Source: Enchytraeus crypticus (Eukaryota; Annelida; Clitellata; Enchytraeida; Enchytraeidae). From it: a stretch of DNA of 64,000 bases. Of the stretch, positions 8,405 to 17,166 are shown piece by piece (the first letter of the stretch is position 1; every line of letters begins with the position of its first letter). The notes beneath the pieces are model-generated. The model worked only from the letters and a program-made list of their open reading frames with translations. It was not told where the DNA came from and did not search any database. The translations under genes were made by a program, and so were the position numbers. Where the stretch lies: positions 1,119,001 to 1,183,000 of the forward strand of contig CAJHZI010000484.1 in assembly GCA_905160935.1 (NCBI GenBank). The letters run 5' to 3'.

Positions 8405-9088
8405 ATGAAATCCTATGAGGAAGAGTTACCGGAAGAAGATTTACAATTACCTACTTACACAGATTCTGTATTTCAGGAAAACCCAACTGATAATAAAATG
8501 TATAAAGAAGTAATGGTTAGTTTAAAGAAAAGAAAACCCGGATTAAATAATAAAGGTAAACATGGAATCGTAACTGTTTCACCTATCTTTTATTACAAAG
8601 AAAATGATTCTGATACTGTAAAATTTGGTAACTACAATGTTCTATTCAAAGATAATAAAATTAAAATTGCAGATAAAGAATATATTCTTACACAAGGTTT
8701 AGAGTTATTATTGAATAAAGTTAATCCTACTTTAGATGAAAGAATATTAGATACAGATTTAAATAATTATTTAACAATATGCATTGATGCAGGATTCGAT
8801 TATAGGAAGCATATTGCAATAGGTAAAAAGTTACACAACGTTCTTAAAAAACTAAATAGATTGGATGAATTGGATAAAGATGTTCAAGTGATAGGTAATG
8901 GACTAAATACAATAATTCTACCAGATAATGTAGATACCTTAAAAGAAAGATTAAATCTATTGATTGGGGAATATTCAGCAGGAAATAAAAGTATGTTTAA
9001 TGAAATTAATGCTATTTTAGATATTTTATTCAATAAAGGAATAATAACTAAGAATCAACTAAGAAACATTATACGCAAAATTAAATAA
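8405..9088 (+). CDS. Conserved Polinton protein, DUF8207-like
   Basis: A 227-residue protein nine bases after the preceding gene. An acidic N-terminus leads to FGNYNVLFKDNKIKIADKEY and TQGLELLLNKVNP, followed by NNYLTICIDAGF. This order (a strand-rich IADKEY block, then a GLxELL helix, then a Tyr-rich helix) matches from memory a family common in invertebrate Polintons and annotated as DUF8207. Its function is unknown. This start lacks the AATAAATG motif, so it may be translated from the transcript of the gene before it. Confidence 0.72.
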   Translation: MKSYEEELPEEDLQLPTYTDSVFQENPTDNKMYKEVMVSLKKRKPGLNNKGKHGIVTVSPIFYYKENDSDTVKFGNYNVLFKDNKIKIADKEYILTQGLELLLNKVNPTLDERILDTDLNNYLTICIDAGFDYRKHIAIGKKLHNVLKKLNRLDELDKDVQVIGNGLNTIILPDNVDTLKERLNLLIGEYSAGNKSMFNEINAILDILFNKGIITKNQLRNIIRKIK

Positions 9089-9094
9089 TAATAA

Positions 9095-9889
9095 ATGGAA
9101 CAGAAATTAATTAATTTACTTGAACCCATTTCTGCTTACTTTCAGAAAAAATCTATATCTAAATCTATTCTGATAACCTATGATAATTCAGCCGAAGTTT
9201 ATACTACTAAATTTCCTAATCCCATTATTCTTAATGATTATGATCTAGAAATTGCACTTGTAAACTTAGAGACATGGTATAGTTTTGCAAATATTACATT
9301 AGCAAATAATAATTTTAAGTATTCAGTAGATGGTGGAAATACTTGGAAATTAATAACTATTGAAATTGGAGCATATCAAATTGAAGCAATAAATGATGAG
9401 ATTCAAAGGTTGATGAAACTAAATGGAGATTGGGATTCTGTTAGTAATGCTTATTACATAACTTTATCACCTAATACTTCAACCTTGAAATCGATTATTG
9501 ATATAACAAATTCAGACTATAAAGTTGATTTCACAATACCGAACTCACTAAGAAGTATATTAGGTTTTGATGATATAATTTTATCAAAAGGACGTAATGA
9601 ATCACAATATATTGTTAACATTATCGAGTTCAACAGTATATTTGTTAATTGCGATTGTATAACTGAATCGTTTGTTAACGGAATATCATCTCCAGTTTTA
9701 TATTCATTTGGACCTAAGGTGCAGCCAGGTTTTAGAATTGTAGAATCGCCAGTTAATCTTGTTTATTTACCATTGAATAGAAAAACATTGAGTGAACTTA
9801 GTATTTGGATAACAGATCAAGATGGAAGACCTATAGATTTTAGAGGAGAGAATATTACATGTAGATTTCATATTAGAAGCGTAAAATAA
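9095..9889 (+). CDS. Minor capsid (penton-like, single jelly-roll) protein
   Basis: A 264-residue beta-rich protein starting at AATAAATG six bases after the previous gene. YDLEIALVNLETWYSFANI, then FKYSVDGGNTWKLITIEIGAY with EAINDEIQRLM, is the typical opening of Polinton minor capsid proteins. The C-terminal strand region, NLVYLPLNRKTLSELSIWI, also fits. In virions it would form the fivefold vertices. It lies upstream of the major capsid gene with one small gene between, as in related elements. Confidence 0.88.
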   Translation: MEQKLINLLEPISAYFQKKSISKSILITYDNSAEVYTTKFPNPIILNDYDLEIALVNLETWYSFANITLANNNFKYSVDGGNTWKLITIEIGAYQIEAINDEIQRLMKLNGDWDSVSNAYYITLSPNTSTLKSIIDITNSDYKVDFTIPNSLRSILGFDDIILSKGRNESQYIVNIIEFNSIFVNCDCITESFVNGISSPVLYSFGPKVQPGFRIVESPVNLVYLPLNRKTLSELSIWITDQDGRPIDFRGENITCRFHIRSVK

Positions 9890-9958
9890 GGTTATTACTC
9901 AGGATGTACAAAATTAAGCGAAAAAATATATATATAATTATAAATTAATGATTAATAA

Positions 9959-10258
9959 ATGGGTCTCAAGCTAAAGAGGAGAGAAAGTAGAAAAGTAATA
10001 TGTGGAAAGGGTTATTGTCATTGTAGAAATAGAGAATATGTAAGTGGTAAAGGTTTTGTAGATATTTTAAAAGTTTTATCTTTACCTAAAGACATTGGTA
10101 TTAACTCTCCAACAGAAGCAATAACAAATACTGTAAAGTTTGCTGATTCAACAAAAGCAATTGTTCAAGAGATAAGGAATAAAAGAAAACCTGAGTTACA
10201 AAATATTGTTGATAGAATTAATCAATTTAAAATTGGAACTGGATTTGCTTACGTTTAG
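9959..10258 (+). CDS. Small basic protein upstream of the major capsid gene
   Basis: A 99-residue basic protein at an AATAAATG start. The N-terminus is rich in Lys, Arg and Cys (KLKRRESRKVICGKGYCHC), followed by GKGFVDILKVLSLPKDIG and a helical C-terminus. Small Gly-Lys-Gly-containing proteins beside capsid genes occur in other Polintons. A DNA-binding core or minor virion role is possible but unproven. Confidence 0.65.
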   Translation: MGLKLKRRESRKVICGKGYCHCRNREYVSGKGFVDILKVLSLPKDIGINSPTEAITNTVKFADSTKAIVQEIRNKRKPELQNIVDRINQFKIGTGFAYV

Positions 10259-10273
10259 TTTTTTCATTAATAA

Positions 10274-11659
10274 ATGGAGAAAGTAAAGGAGTCTTATTTG
10301 GAGCTTGAAAAATCTTTTAATTATGATGAATCTGTAGAAAAGTTTCAATACAGAGTTTATGATCCATCTCAAGGAACTGCACTTAATGCAAATGGACAAG
10401 AAATTAGAATTCAAATTTTAAGTGAAGATATCTGGTCATTACCTTGTAAGAGTTTTCTTTACATTGAAGGGCAATTACAAGATTCTACAACTAACCAACC
10501 TTATGCTGCAAATAGTTTAGTAGCATTACAAAATAATGCTATGATGTATCTATTTAGCGAAGCAAGATATCATATAGGAGATCATGAAGTTGAGAGATTT
10601 CAATATCCAGGTCATACTACAACAATAGATGCATTATTAACTAAAAGTAATAGTTTCAATGGAATGGATCAATGTTGGAGCTTAGATTCTGGTAATGGAA
10701 CACCTCAAACTTTGAGTGAAATTGTTAATTTAGTAGCAGGAGATATTCCAGGAAATACTGCTGCTAATATATTAACAGCTTTACAAACAACTGTTACGAG
10801 ATTAACAGATGGATTGATCAATCAAAATAAGGGATTTGAAGAAAGAAGAAATTATACATCTGGATCATTTGCATTCAAAATTCCTTTAGAATTTATATTT
10901 AATTTCTGTAAACAATATAGAAAGATTATTTATGGATGTAAGCATTCAATTGTTTTTCCTAGACAAACTGATACTCAGGCAATAATACGAAATGGTGGAG
11001 TTGCTAATGCTGGTAAGGTAAACTTAACTAAGATACAATGGCATATTCCAGTAGTTACAGTAAGTTTAGAAGAAAGAGGAATTTTAAATGATTACATTAA
11101 GAAAAAAGAATCGTTTCCGCTTTGTTTTATGAATAAGAAATCTGAGAACACTATTGTTCCCCAAGCTACTGAATTTGCTTGGAGATTATCTATAGCTTCA
11201 GGTATAGAAAAACCGAGGTATATCGTTGTAGGCTTTCAATCTCCAGCAGCTAATCAAGCAGAAACTAATTATGCTATATTCAATGCTAATGTGCAAGTAA
11301 TTAATGCTTATGTTGAATTGAATAGTGAAAGATATCCTAGCAATGATTATATAACTAATTATGACAGTAATCAGTATGCTCAATTTTATAATTCGTTTAA
11401 AGAATTTAAGAAAAGTTATTCTGAAGATGAAGAAGAGAATGATTGTATATCGTATCAAGCTTTTAAGAAGTTGTTTAGGTTATACGTATTTGATGTATCG
11501 AAACAGTCTGAGAGACTTAAAAATACTGTTGTAGATATCAGAGTAACTTTTAAGTTTAGTGCAAATGCTCCCGCAAATACTACAGCTTATGCAGTTGTAT
11601 ATCATGATAGAATTTGGTCGATAGAATCAGATGGTAGTAAACAATATATCAGATATTAA
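10274..11659 (+). CDS. Major capsid protein (double jelly-roll)
   Basis: A 461-residue protein, the length expected of Polinton hexon-like capsid proteins. It opens with FQYRVYDPSQGTALNANGQE and IRIQILSEDIWSLPCKSFLYIEG. It continues with NNAMMYLFSEARYHIGDHEVE, and IPLEFIFNFCKQYRKIIYG begins the second half. A late acidic stretch, SEDEEENDCISYQAFKKLF, follows. Two jelly rolls would form trimeric capsomers of an icosahedral shell. The start is AATAAATG. The next gene follows after 16 bases. Confidence 0.94.
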   Translation: MEKVKESYLELEKSFNYDESVEKFQYRVYDPSQGTALNANGQEIRIQILSEDIWSLPCKSFLYIEGQLQDSTTNQPYAANSLVALQNNAMMYLFSEARYHIGDHEVERFQYPGHTTTIDALLTKSNSFNGMDQCWSLDSGNGTPQTLSEIVNLVAGDIPGNTAANILTALQTTVTRLTDGLINQNKGFEERRNYTSGSFAFKIPLEFIFNFCKQYRKIIYGCKHSIVFPRQTDTQAIIRNGGVANAGKVNLTKIQWHIPVVTVSLEERGILNDYIKKKESFPLCFMNKKSENTIVPQATEFAWRLSIASGIEKPRYIVVGFQSPAANQAETNYAIFNANVQVINAYVELNSERYPSNDYITNYDSNQYAQFYNSFKEFKKSYSEDEEENDCISYQAFKKLFRLYVFDVSKQSERLKNTVVDIRVTFKFSANAPANTTAYAVVYHDRIWSIESDGSKQYIRY

Positions 11660-11675
11660 ATTTTTATCTAAATAA

Positions 11676-12110
11676 ATGACTTATTATCAAACAAAGTTTA
11701 CCTTGACTAAAAGCCAGATAGAGAAAATTGCTATTGCGATTAAAGGCAATACAGAAGTTACTTTGAGATTAAGTAAAACAGATATGAACCAACATGGATA
11801 TAATTTACCATTAACTGCAACTCAAATAAATAAATTGCATGATGGTAATGTTCATGATTTAAAGTTTTCTTCAGCACAATTAAAATTTATAAGTAATAAA
11901 ATAAAGAAAGGGGGGCTTTTACCTTTAGCAGTATTAATTCCTATTATTGCTGCTGCTTTGGGAGGAGTAAGTACAGTTGCAGGAACTGTTGCATCAAGAG
12001 TTCAACAAAGTCAAGCTGATAAAGAAACTGCAAGACATAATAAAGCGCTTGAGGATCAATTAAAGAAGACTGGAACAGGTAGATCAAAGGGAAAAGGATT
12101 AAGATTATAA
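11676..12110 (+). CDS. Virion protein with GG-motif hydrophobic segment (pX/pVI-like)
   Basis: A 144-residue protein at AATAAATG. Residues 1-85 form LT-xxQ-rich repeats (LTKSQIEKIAIAIKGN, then LTATQINKLHDGN). KKGGLLPLAVLIPIIAAALGG begins a hydrophobic segment at about 87, followed by a basic, Lys-rich tail. Proteins of this layout are common in Polintons and adenovirus-like elements. The GG site suits cleavage by the adjoining protease and the helix could act on membranes; both are inference. Confidence 0.75.
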   Translation: MTYYQTKFTLTKSQIEKIAIAIKGNTEVTLRLSKTDMNQHGYNLPLTATQINKLHDGNVHDLKFSSAQLKFISNKIKKGGLLPLAVLIPIIAAALGGVSTVAGTVASRVQQSQADKETARHNKALEDQLKKTGTGRSKGKGLRL

Positions 12111-12117
12111 CCAATAA

Positions 12118-12519
12118 ATGGATAGTATTCCAGAGAATGCATTAAGCAATATCGAAATTGAGAATTATTCAAAAATGTTAAAAATTAAAAGTTTTAGAGG
12201 TTGTTTTATGAGAGATGAATTGAAGAATTTAAAATCTTGTAAAATTGAATGCGGTATATTAAATTTAAATTTATCTAGTGAAAGTGGTAGTCATTGGACT
12301 TGTTGGTTTAAAATTAATAATGAAAAATATTATTTTAACAGTTTTGGTTTACCTCCACCAAAAGAAGTAATTGAGTATTTAGGATCACCTATTTTATACT
12401 CTACATTTCAATTGCAAGGATTGATGGATCAGAATTGCGGTAAATGGTGTCTGATTGTACTGAAACGTTTAAGTGAAGGATCTGATTATAAAGATTTAAT
12501 TTTATCGTTAGTTAAATAG
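12118..12519 (+). CDS. Adenain/Ulp1-type cysteine protease
   Basis: A 133-residue protease, compact like other Polinton enzymes, that would mature capsid proteins. Visible active-site features are H59 in GSHWTCW, the strand YYFNSFGLPPP that follows it in this family, Q105 in LMDQNCG and C111 in CGKWCL. It starts at AATAAATG eight bases after its likely substrate gene, and the next gene begins one base after its stop. Confidence 0.9.
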   Translation: MDSIPENALSNIEIENYSKMLKIKSFRGCFMRDELKNLKSCKIECGILNLNLSSESGSHWTCWFKINNEKYYFNSFGLPPPKEVIEYLGSPILYSTFQLQGLMDQNCGKWCLIVLKRLSEGSDYKDLILSLVK

Positions 12520-12520
12520 A

Positions 12521-12907
12521 ATGACGAATAACGTAAAACAATTTTTGAGTGATAAGCTAGAAGATTGTGAAGCTAAAATCAAAAATTTGAAAAGAAAGAG
12601 AAAAATAGTTCAAGTAGCATATGGTATAACAATAGTTACATCATTAACTGTTTCAACAGTAACAACTACAATATCTGGAGTATTTGCATTGCCATTACTT
12701 CCTACAGTAATCATTACTACATTATCAGCTGTTGGAGCCTTATCAACAGCTATATCAACTAAATTTAATCTCAAAAGTAGGAAAGCAGAATTAAATAATA
12801 TGATATCTAGGTTAGATAGATTGAAACAACAAATGAATTATGTGATGAAGTGTAACGGAGATTTAACAGAAAAGGAATCAAATGATATTATAAAAGAATT
12901 TTTATAG
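12521..12907 (+). CDS. Two-helix membrane protein of Polinton type
   Basis: A 128-residue protein with a basic helix (KIKNLKRKRKIVQVAYG), two hydrophobic segments at about 37-57 and 60-80 joined by FALPLLP, and a second charged helix beginning KFNLKSRKAELNN. I recall close look-alikes in many invertebrate Polintons, function unknown. It begins one base after the protease stop and lacks the AATAAATG motif, so the two genes are probably cotranscribed. Membrane insertion is inferred from sequence only. Confidence 0.75.
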   Translation: MTNNVKQFLSDKLEDCEAKIKNLKRKRKIVQVAYGITIVTSLTVSTVTTTISGVFALPLLPTVIITTLSAVGALSTAISTKFNLKSRKAELNNMISRLDRLKQQMNYVMKCNGDLTEKESNDIIKEFL

Positions 12908-12913
12908 TAATAA

Positions 12914-13786
12914 ATGAACACTGTAGATCTATTTGGTAGACAATCTAAAAAGCTAGAATCTAATTTAAAACTGTTGTCATATGGAGGACTAAGTTCTAAA
13001 AACGATTCACTATCGGTAAAGCTAGATCCTAATATCAATAATATGCTAAGCCTATCTGCTAATGGTTTAATGGCTAATGGTCTTAAATTAACGGAGGGAG
13101 GTGAATTAAATATGAAAAGTAATAAGCTGATAAATCTTAAAAACCCCATACATAGTCAAGACTGTGCTACGAAGGATTATGTAGATGCACAGGTTGGATT
13201 GAAGTTGAACAAAATGGGTGATGGAAAACTTGATATGAATTTCAATACTATATCAAATATTCAATTTCCTGATAATAGCCTTGATGTAATTAATAAACTT
13301 TATTTAAAAGTTACAAGGAAACCTCACGAGATAAGTTTAGAAAATTTGGTGAAAATTGCAAATGTTGTATCTATCATAATAGGTAGGAATCCACATCTTC
13401 AGAAATACACCGCATATTTTAACAGAATGTATACATTAGTTGTCAGCCTATCCGCTGTTCTTAATGAAGTTTATGATGGAAAGGATGTTGTTAATGAATT
13501 TGAATACTTTACACATATAAAAGACTTACAAGTTGTTATTATTAGAGTCATTGAAGAACTATTTGACGATGAGTTTATTGATTTAAAGAGAAATCTTGTG
13601 AAAGAAAATCTAGTTTTAACACCTGAGAAAGGAACTCTTCGTAGGAGGTACAGGAAATTTGTAAACAGTATAAGTCCTAAGATAAAGAATACCAATATGA
13701 GAGAATTATTAATTCAAAAGAATTTATTGCTTATCGATTTAGGGTTTATTTATTTGAGTGAAGAATTACTAAGAGAGCTTGTGTAG
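12914..13786 (+). CDS. Fibre-like protein with phage tail-fibre collar motif
   Basis: A 290-residue protein starting at AATAAATG. Residues 60-75 (TEGGELNMKSNKLINL) and 79-91 (IHSQDCATKDYVD) match the 'I-x-N-L-x-x-P-x-x-x-x-D-A-x-T-K-x-Y-V-D' pattern of phage tail-fibre collars, which trimerise and bind receptors. A second, weaker unit follows at about 102-130 (GKLDMNFNTISNIQFPDNS). The C-terminal 160 residues are helical. A receptor-binding spike is the most natural role. Confidence 0.75.
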   Translation: MNTVDLFGRQSKKLESNLKLLSYGGLSSKNDSLSVKLDPNINNMLSLSANGLMANGLKLTEGGELNMKSNKLINLKNPIHSQDCATKDYVDAQVGLKLNKMGDGKLDMNFNTISNIQFPDNSLDVINKLYLKVTRKPHEISLENLVKIANVVSIIIGRNPHLQKYTAYFNRMYTLVVSLSAVLNEVYDGKDVVNEFEYFTHIKDLQVVIIRVIEELFDDEFIDLKRNLVKENLVLTPEKGTLRRRYRKFVNSISPKIKNTNMRELLIQKNLLLIDLGFIYLSEELLRELV

Positions 13787-13789
13787 TAA

Positions 13790-14294
13790 ATGGTGAAATA
13801 TGAAACTGACGCTATCCATATCAATTACAACCAGGAAGTAACAAACATAATTAAATTAGTGCAGATATAAGAAATGTCAAGCAAATGAGTGAGATAATAA
13901 ACAATAATACAATCATATATGAACATCCATCTTATAAAATAAGTATGAAAGAGGTGATGGGTCAGAAGAAAGGTATAGATACGATAAAGCTATTAAAGAT
14001 TTACAACGAGCAAATCAAGAATGGAATCAAAAAAGATTAGATACGTTAGATTTTATTAATAATAAAATGAGAGATAAAAATGATGCAAGAAGCACTTTTG
14101 ATGATGTAGATAAAGCATTGGAATTTTATAATAAGACACATCCTGATGGTGTAATAAAATTATCTAGAAAACCTGTATTAAGTGATTTTTATAAACCTAA
14201 TAATGAACAAAAATATAATGAAATATTTGTTACTGCTGTTATAGGAAGTATATCGGGATATGCTGGTTATAAATTTGTTAATAAAAAACACTGA
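13790..14294 (+). pseudogene. Decayed or split small-gene region after the fibre gene
   Basis: Coding texture continues after the fibre gene but is discontinuous. The longest remaining frame is 14,067-14,294, 75 residues. It has a charged body (FDDVDKALEFYNKTHPDGVI) and a C-terminal hydrophobic segment, FVTAVIGSISGYAGYKF, that looks like a membrane anchor. I take this as the remnant of one or two small genes and one of the few breaks in the element. The original function is unknown. Confidence 0.5.
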
Positions 14295-14391
14295 ACGTTT
14301 ATAATATAGCACTTGAATAAGCTATGTAAGGTATAGACCTATAATAATTTCAGGATTATTACATTGGGCCTAACGCAATACAAATCGTCAG

Positions 14392-14667
14392 TTATGGCTT
14401 ATGTAGGTCCGGATGTGGAGCCGGTAGAGCGTTTAGAGTTGGTCTTCCTCTTCCTCTTCCATAACTAAGAAATCTGGAACTTGATATAGCTTCATTTTGA
14501 GATATATACATGTTCGCAACTGTTCGCATTATTTCTTCCATAGGCTGATTGTTGTCTTCGGGGAACATAATTATGTCCAAGTCACCACAGCGCTGGCGGT
14601 CCTGTATCCAGTTTGGGAGAATATCATCATCTTCATGATCTTCTTGAGACAAAGAATAATAGACCAC
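14392..14667 (-). CDS. Hypothetical small acidic protein, right arm
   Basis: A 91-residue frame. The first half is acidic (SLSQEDHEDDDILPNW). The second has a short basic patch, YGRGRGRPT, that resembles an AT-hook, then a Pro-rich tail. It is the leftmost gene of the minus-strand arm and converges on the rightward row. No AATAAATG start. Either a small real gene or part of a spliced one. Confidence 0.4.
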   Translation of the reverse strand: MVYYSLSQEDHEDDDILPNWIQDRQRCGDLDIIMFPEDNNQPMEEIMRTVANMYISQNEAISSSRFLSYGRGRGRPTLNALPAPHPDLHKP

Positions 14668-14699
14668 ATCCGGATCAGAATTATACGATATACCTAAAA

Positions 14700-15020
14700 T
14701 TTAAAAAATACAACAAATAATTAACATTTAACAAGAGTATGAGTAGTTTTAACCAACAAGCTTGGTATTTGTATACGAATATTTAATCCGCAGTTTATAT
14801 AATATAGACTGCATTATACTGTCTTGATTTTCACATTTTGCTCATTTTAAGTTAATTTAAGAACTACATTACACAGCAGTAATACTACATGTGGACACAT
14901 TGATATTTATATATATAAAACAGCTTAGTAGCTCTTTTTGAGCAAAAAAAGAAAGCAACTGCTCCAATTTAATAAATAATTTAGCTATTTATTTAATACT
15001 TTTAGGCTTAGCTATTCATA
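14700..15020. other. Non-coding gap in the right arm
   Basis: AT-rich DNA between two minus-strand genes. It has scattered A and T runs and no open frame or repeat of note. It could hold the promoter of the 14,392-14,667 gene and the end of the 15,024-15,782 gene. Confidence 0.4.
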
Positions 15021-15023
15021 GGA

Positions 15024-15782
15024 CTAAATCAAAAAAGCTTTAAACAAACCTGGTATGCATATTTCCGAGGCTTCAATCTTTAGTCGCTTTGTAGTTGTGC
15101 CTAGCAAGTAGTTAAGTTCAGTGCTAATAGAAAGTTTGGCGGATAAATCATCATCGAGTGAAAGATAGTTTATGAGGTTCATGTGATGTTTAAGTAGTTG
15201 TTCAAAACTCAGATCACACACTATTAACCTTGGAAAACGACGTATTAAGCACGCGAATGTCATATACCGTCTTGCTGTATCGTAGTTTACGTTCAATGTT
15301 TCTTCAAACCATTGTTTTAGGTTTGTAGGATTTGCATCCATTGCTCGTTTAAACGCTTCTACATAAAACATTCCACGATAAAACTTCACAACCAAATTGA
15401 TAATACCAATTTTTATTTCTTTTTCCAGTATGGACTGATGAGTTTGCAGAAGTTCTTCCAGCGAGAGTAATGAATAATTCTTATCAATCTTAGAAAGATC
15501 CATAGTTAGATTCCGAAAACGTCCACTCACTTGATCATTTTCGTATACATTCAGTTTGTCCTTAATTTGTGGCAAAATCTTGGTATTGAATACTTCTCCT
15601 GCCGAAGGAAGGACAGTATTAGATTTTCGTTTTACAACTGCTTTTTTATGATCCCCAAGACCTTCTGAAAGTTTCTTAGACATTTCCATAAATTGCTTCT
15701 TTTCTTCAGGCGAAAACACTCTCTCCATACACTGCTCAATAGCATCTCCAGAGAATTTAGTTATTTTCTTAAAATCAGTCAT
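15024..15782 (-). CDS. Hypothetical 252-residue protein, Polinton right arm
   Basis: A well-formed frame with coding composition. Residues 1-60 are Lys/Glu-rich and helical. Residues 165-215 carry NVNYDTARRYMTFACLIRRF, PRLIVCDLSFEQLL and HMNLINYL. I recall similar 'Y-x-x-A-x-R-Y … P-R-L' segments in unnamed proteins of other invertebrate mobile elements but cannot name the family. No catalytic motif is obvious. The start lacks the AATAAATG motif of the rightward genes, so this arm may be controlled differently. Confidence 0.7.
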   Translation of the reverse strand: MTDFKKITKFSGDAIEQCMERVFSPEEKKQFMEMSKKLSEGLGDHKKAVVKRKSNTVLPSAGEVFNTKILPQIKDKLNVYENDQVSGRFRNLTMDLSKIDKNYSLLSLEELLQTHQSILEKEIKIGIINLVVKFYRGMFYVEAFKRAMDANPTNLKQWFEETLNVNYDTARRYMTFACLIRRFPRLIVCDLSFEQLLKHHMNLINYLSLDDDLSAKLSISTELNYLLGTTTKRLKIEASEICIPGLFKAFLI

Positions 15783-15784
15783 AA

Positions 15785-16510
15785 CGATAAAATTTGATTA
15801 CTGAATATATGTCTTACTAAAGCAGTAGTATACCGTTCTGTTTTTATAAAGTGTCGGTAACGTTAATATATACTGCAAGTTGGGATCGCTTCTGTAACTA
15901 ATTTCTGCAGTTTCAAACCAATTCTCCGCGGTGCATATTAGGAGCTTAACACACAAAACGATATAACGCGGATGCTGTAAGCTTGCTAAAGGTTGAGCGC
16001 AACATTACACATTCCGTAGTCTAGGTACCTAGAATAGGGAATGCATGGAATGCGACTAATCATAGAACATATCCATAAAGTTATTCTTTTAAAATAATTG
16101 ACAAAGCGGATTCTTCTATAATTAACAAAGCGAATTATTCTGTAATTGTTAAACAGGATCTTTTAAGCTACCGGGTTTTGGATTAGATTTGGGGTCACAA
16201 TACATAAAAAATTTAATATGACAATAATAATCTTATTATATCGTAATTATTTGTAATTTCGTCAGCCTATAGTGACTGGGTTATACTTAGCCTTAGACAT
16301 TTAATGAAAAATTTCTTGTTCATTATAGGGAGAGAAATAGATCAATTATAGTTTAATTTATAAATGGTTAAAGGAGTGCTCTTAGTGGTACATATGGTAC
16401 CTATAGTGGAAAAAGCAACGAAATTCTAATGTCAGCATTTGAGCGAAAGTAGAGAGCGAAAATGCTGAAAAATTAGGATTTTGGGGGTTTGTCTACTATA
16501 GATAATAAAT
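15785..16510. other. Long non-coding stretch in the right arm
   Basis: There is no gene here on either strand. At 16,082-16,155 a segment of about 27 bases (ATTCTTCTATAATTAACAAA and kin) occurs two to three times in tandem with substitutions. The rest is AT-rich with no clear signal. It separates the 252-residue gene from the 175-residue gene and probably contains the former's promoter. Confidence 0.5.
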
Positions 16511-17038
16511 TTAGTATAGCTTAATGTATGGTCCCTCATCGTCATAATCATCTGAAAACTCGTCGTCAGAATCATCTGCATAATTGATATAGCATGCACA
16601 AAATGAACGTTCTGAAAGTGTAAACCAATGCTTTCTAGGACCATTGCTCAGACTTTCGATTAAATTTGGATAACAGTAATTAAATTTATATTTCTCATTG
16701 CAAATAGAACAATACTCTTTTTTATATCTATCGGGACTACTTTTAGCCAAAATTAGTTCAACAGTCCACACTAGGATATCATTGTCTAAAATATCTTTTG
16801 TTCTGTTTAATAAAATTCCATACAAATTCTCTAACCACTTTACACTACCAACTAAACACTTTTGTTTGAACAATTCTGTTCTGAAGGAATAAATTGTAAT
16901 AAAATGATGGTTAATTCTATTATAGAAATCCCTATAAATTTTCGGTAAATGACATATATTATTTGGATTTTTAATTACTTCCAGCAAACATATTGATTGC
17001 AAGGATAGTGGTTTTTTTTCCATTAATATATGAATCAC
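16511..17038 (-). CDS. Hypothetical accessory protein with candidate SOCS/BC box
   Basis: A 175-residue frame (the likelier start is Met6, preceded by ATTAATG). Residues 12-21, SLQSICLLEV, fit the elongin-binding BC-box pattern (A/P/S/T)-L-x3-C-x3-(A/I/L/V). Residues 31-39, LPKIYRDFY, fall where a cullin box would be. The middle is hydrophobic helical. A cysteine group follows (CSICNEKYKFNYCY), and the end is strongly acidic (DDSDDEFSDDYDDE). If the box is real, the protein could recruit a cullin-type ubiquitin ligase, as several animal-virus proteins do. No homologue is recognised, so this is a motif match only. Confidence 0.6.
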   Translation of the reverse strand: MIHILMEKKPLSLQSICLLEVIKNPNNICHLPKIYRDFYNRINHHFITIYSFRTELFKQKCLVGSVKWLENLYGILLNRTKDILDNDILVWTVELILAKSSPDRYKKEYCSICNEKYKFNYCYPNLIESLSNGPRKHWFTLSERSFCACYINYADDSDDEFSDDYDDEGPYIKLY

Positions 17039-17166
17039 TTCTCAAAGTTTGTTCCTGAAGAGATTTGACTTCCATTTATAGTACACAAAATTATATGAAA
17101 GAAAAATTAGAGTACACAAAATTATATGAAGAAAATAAAAATAATTTTCACTGATAATACCAATTG

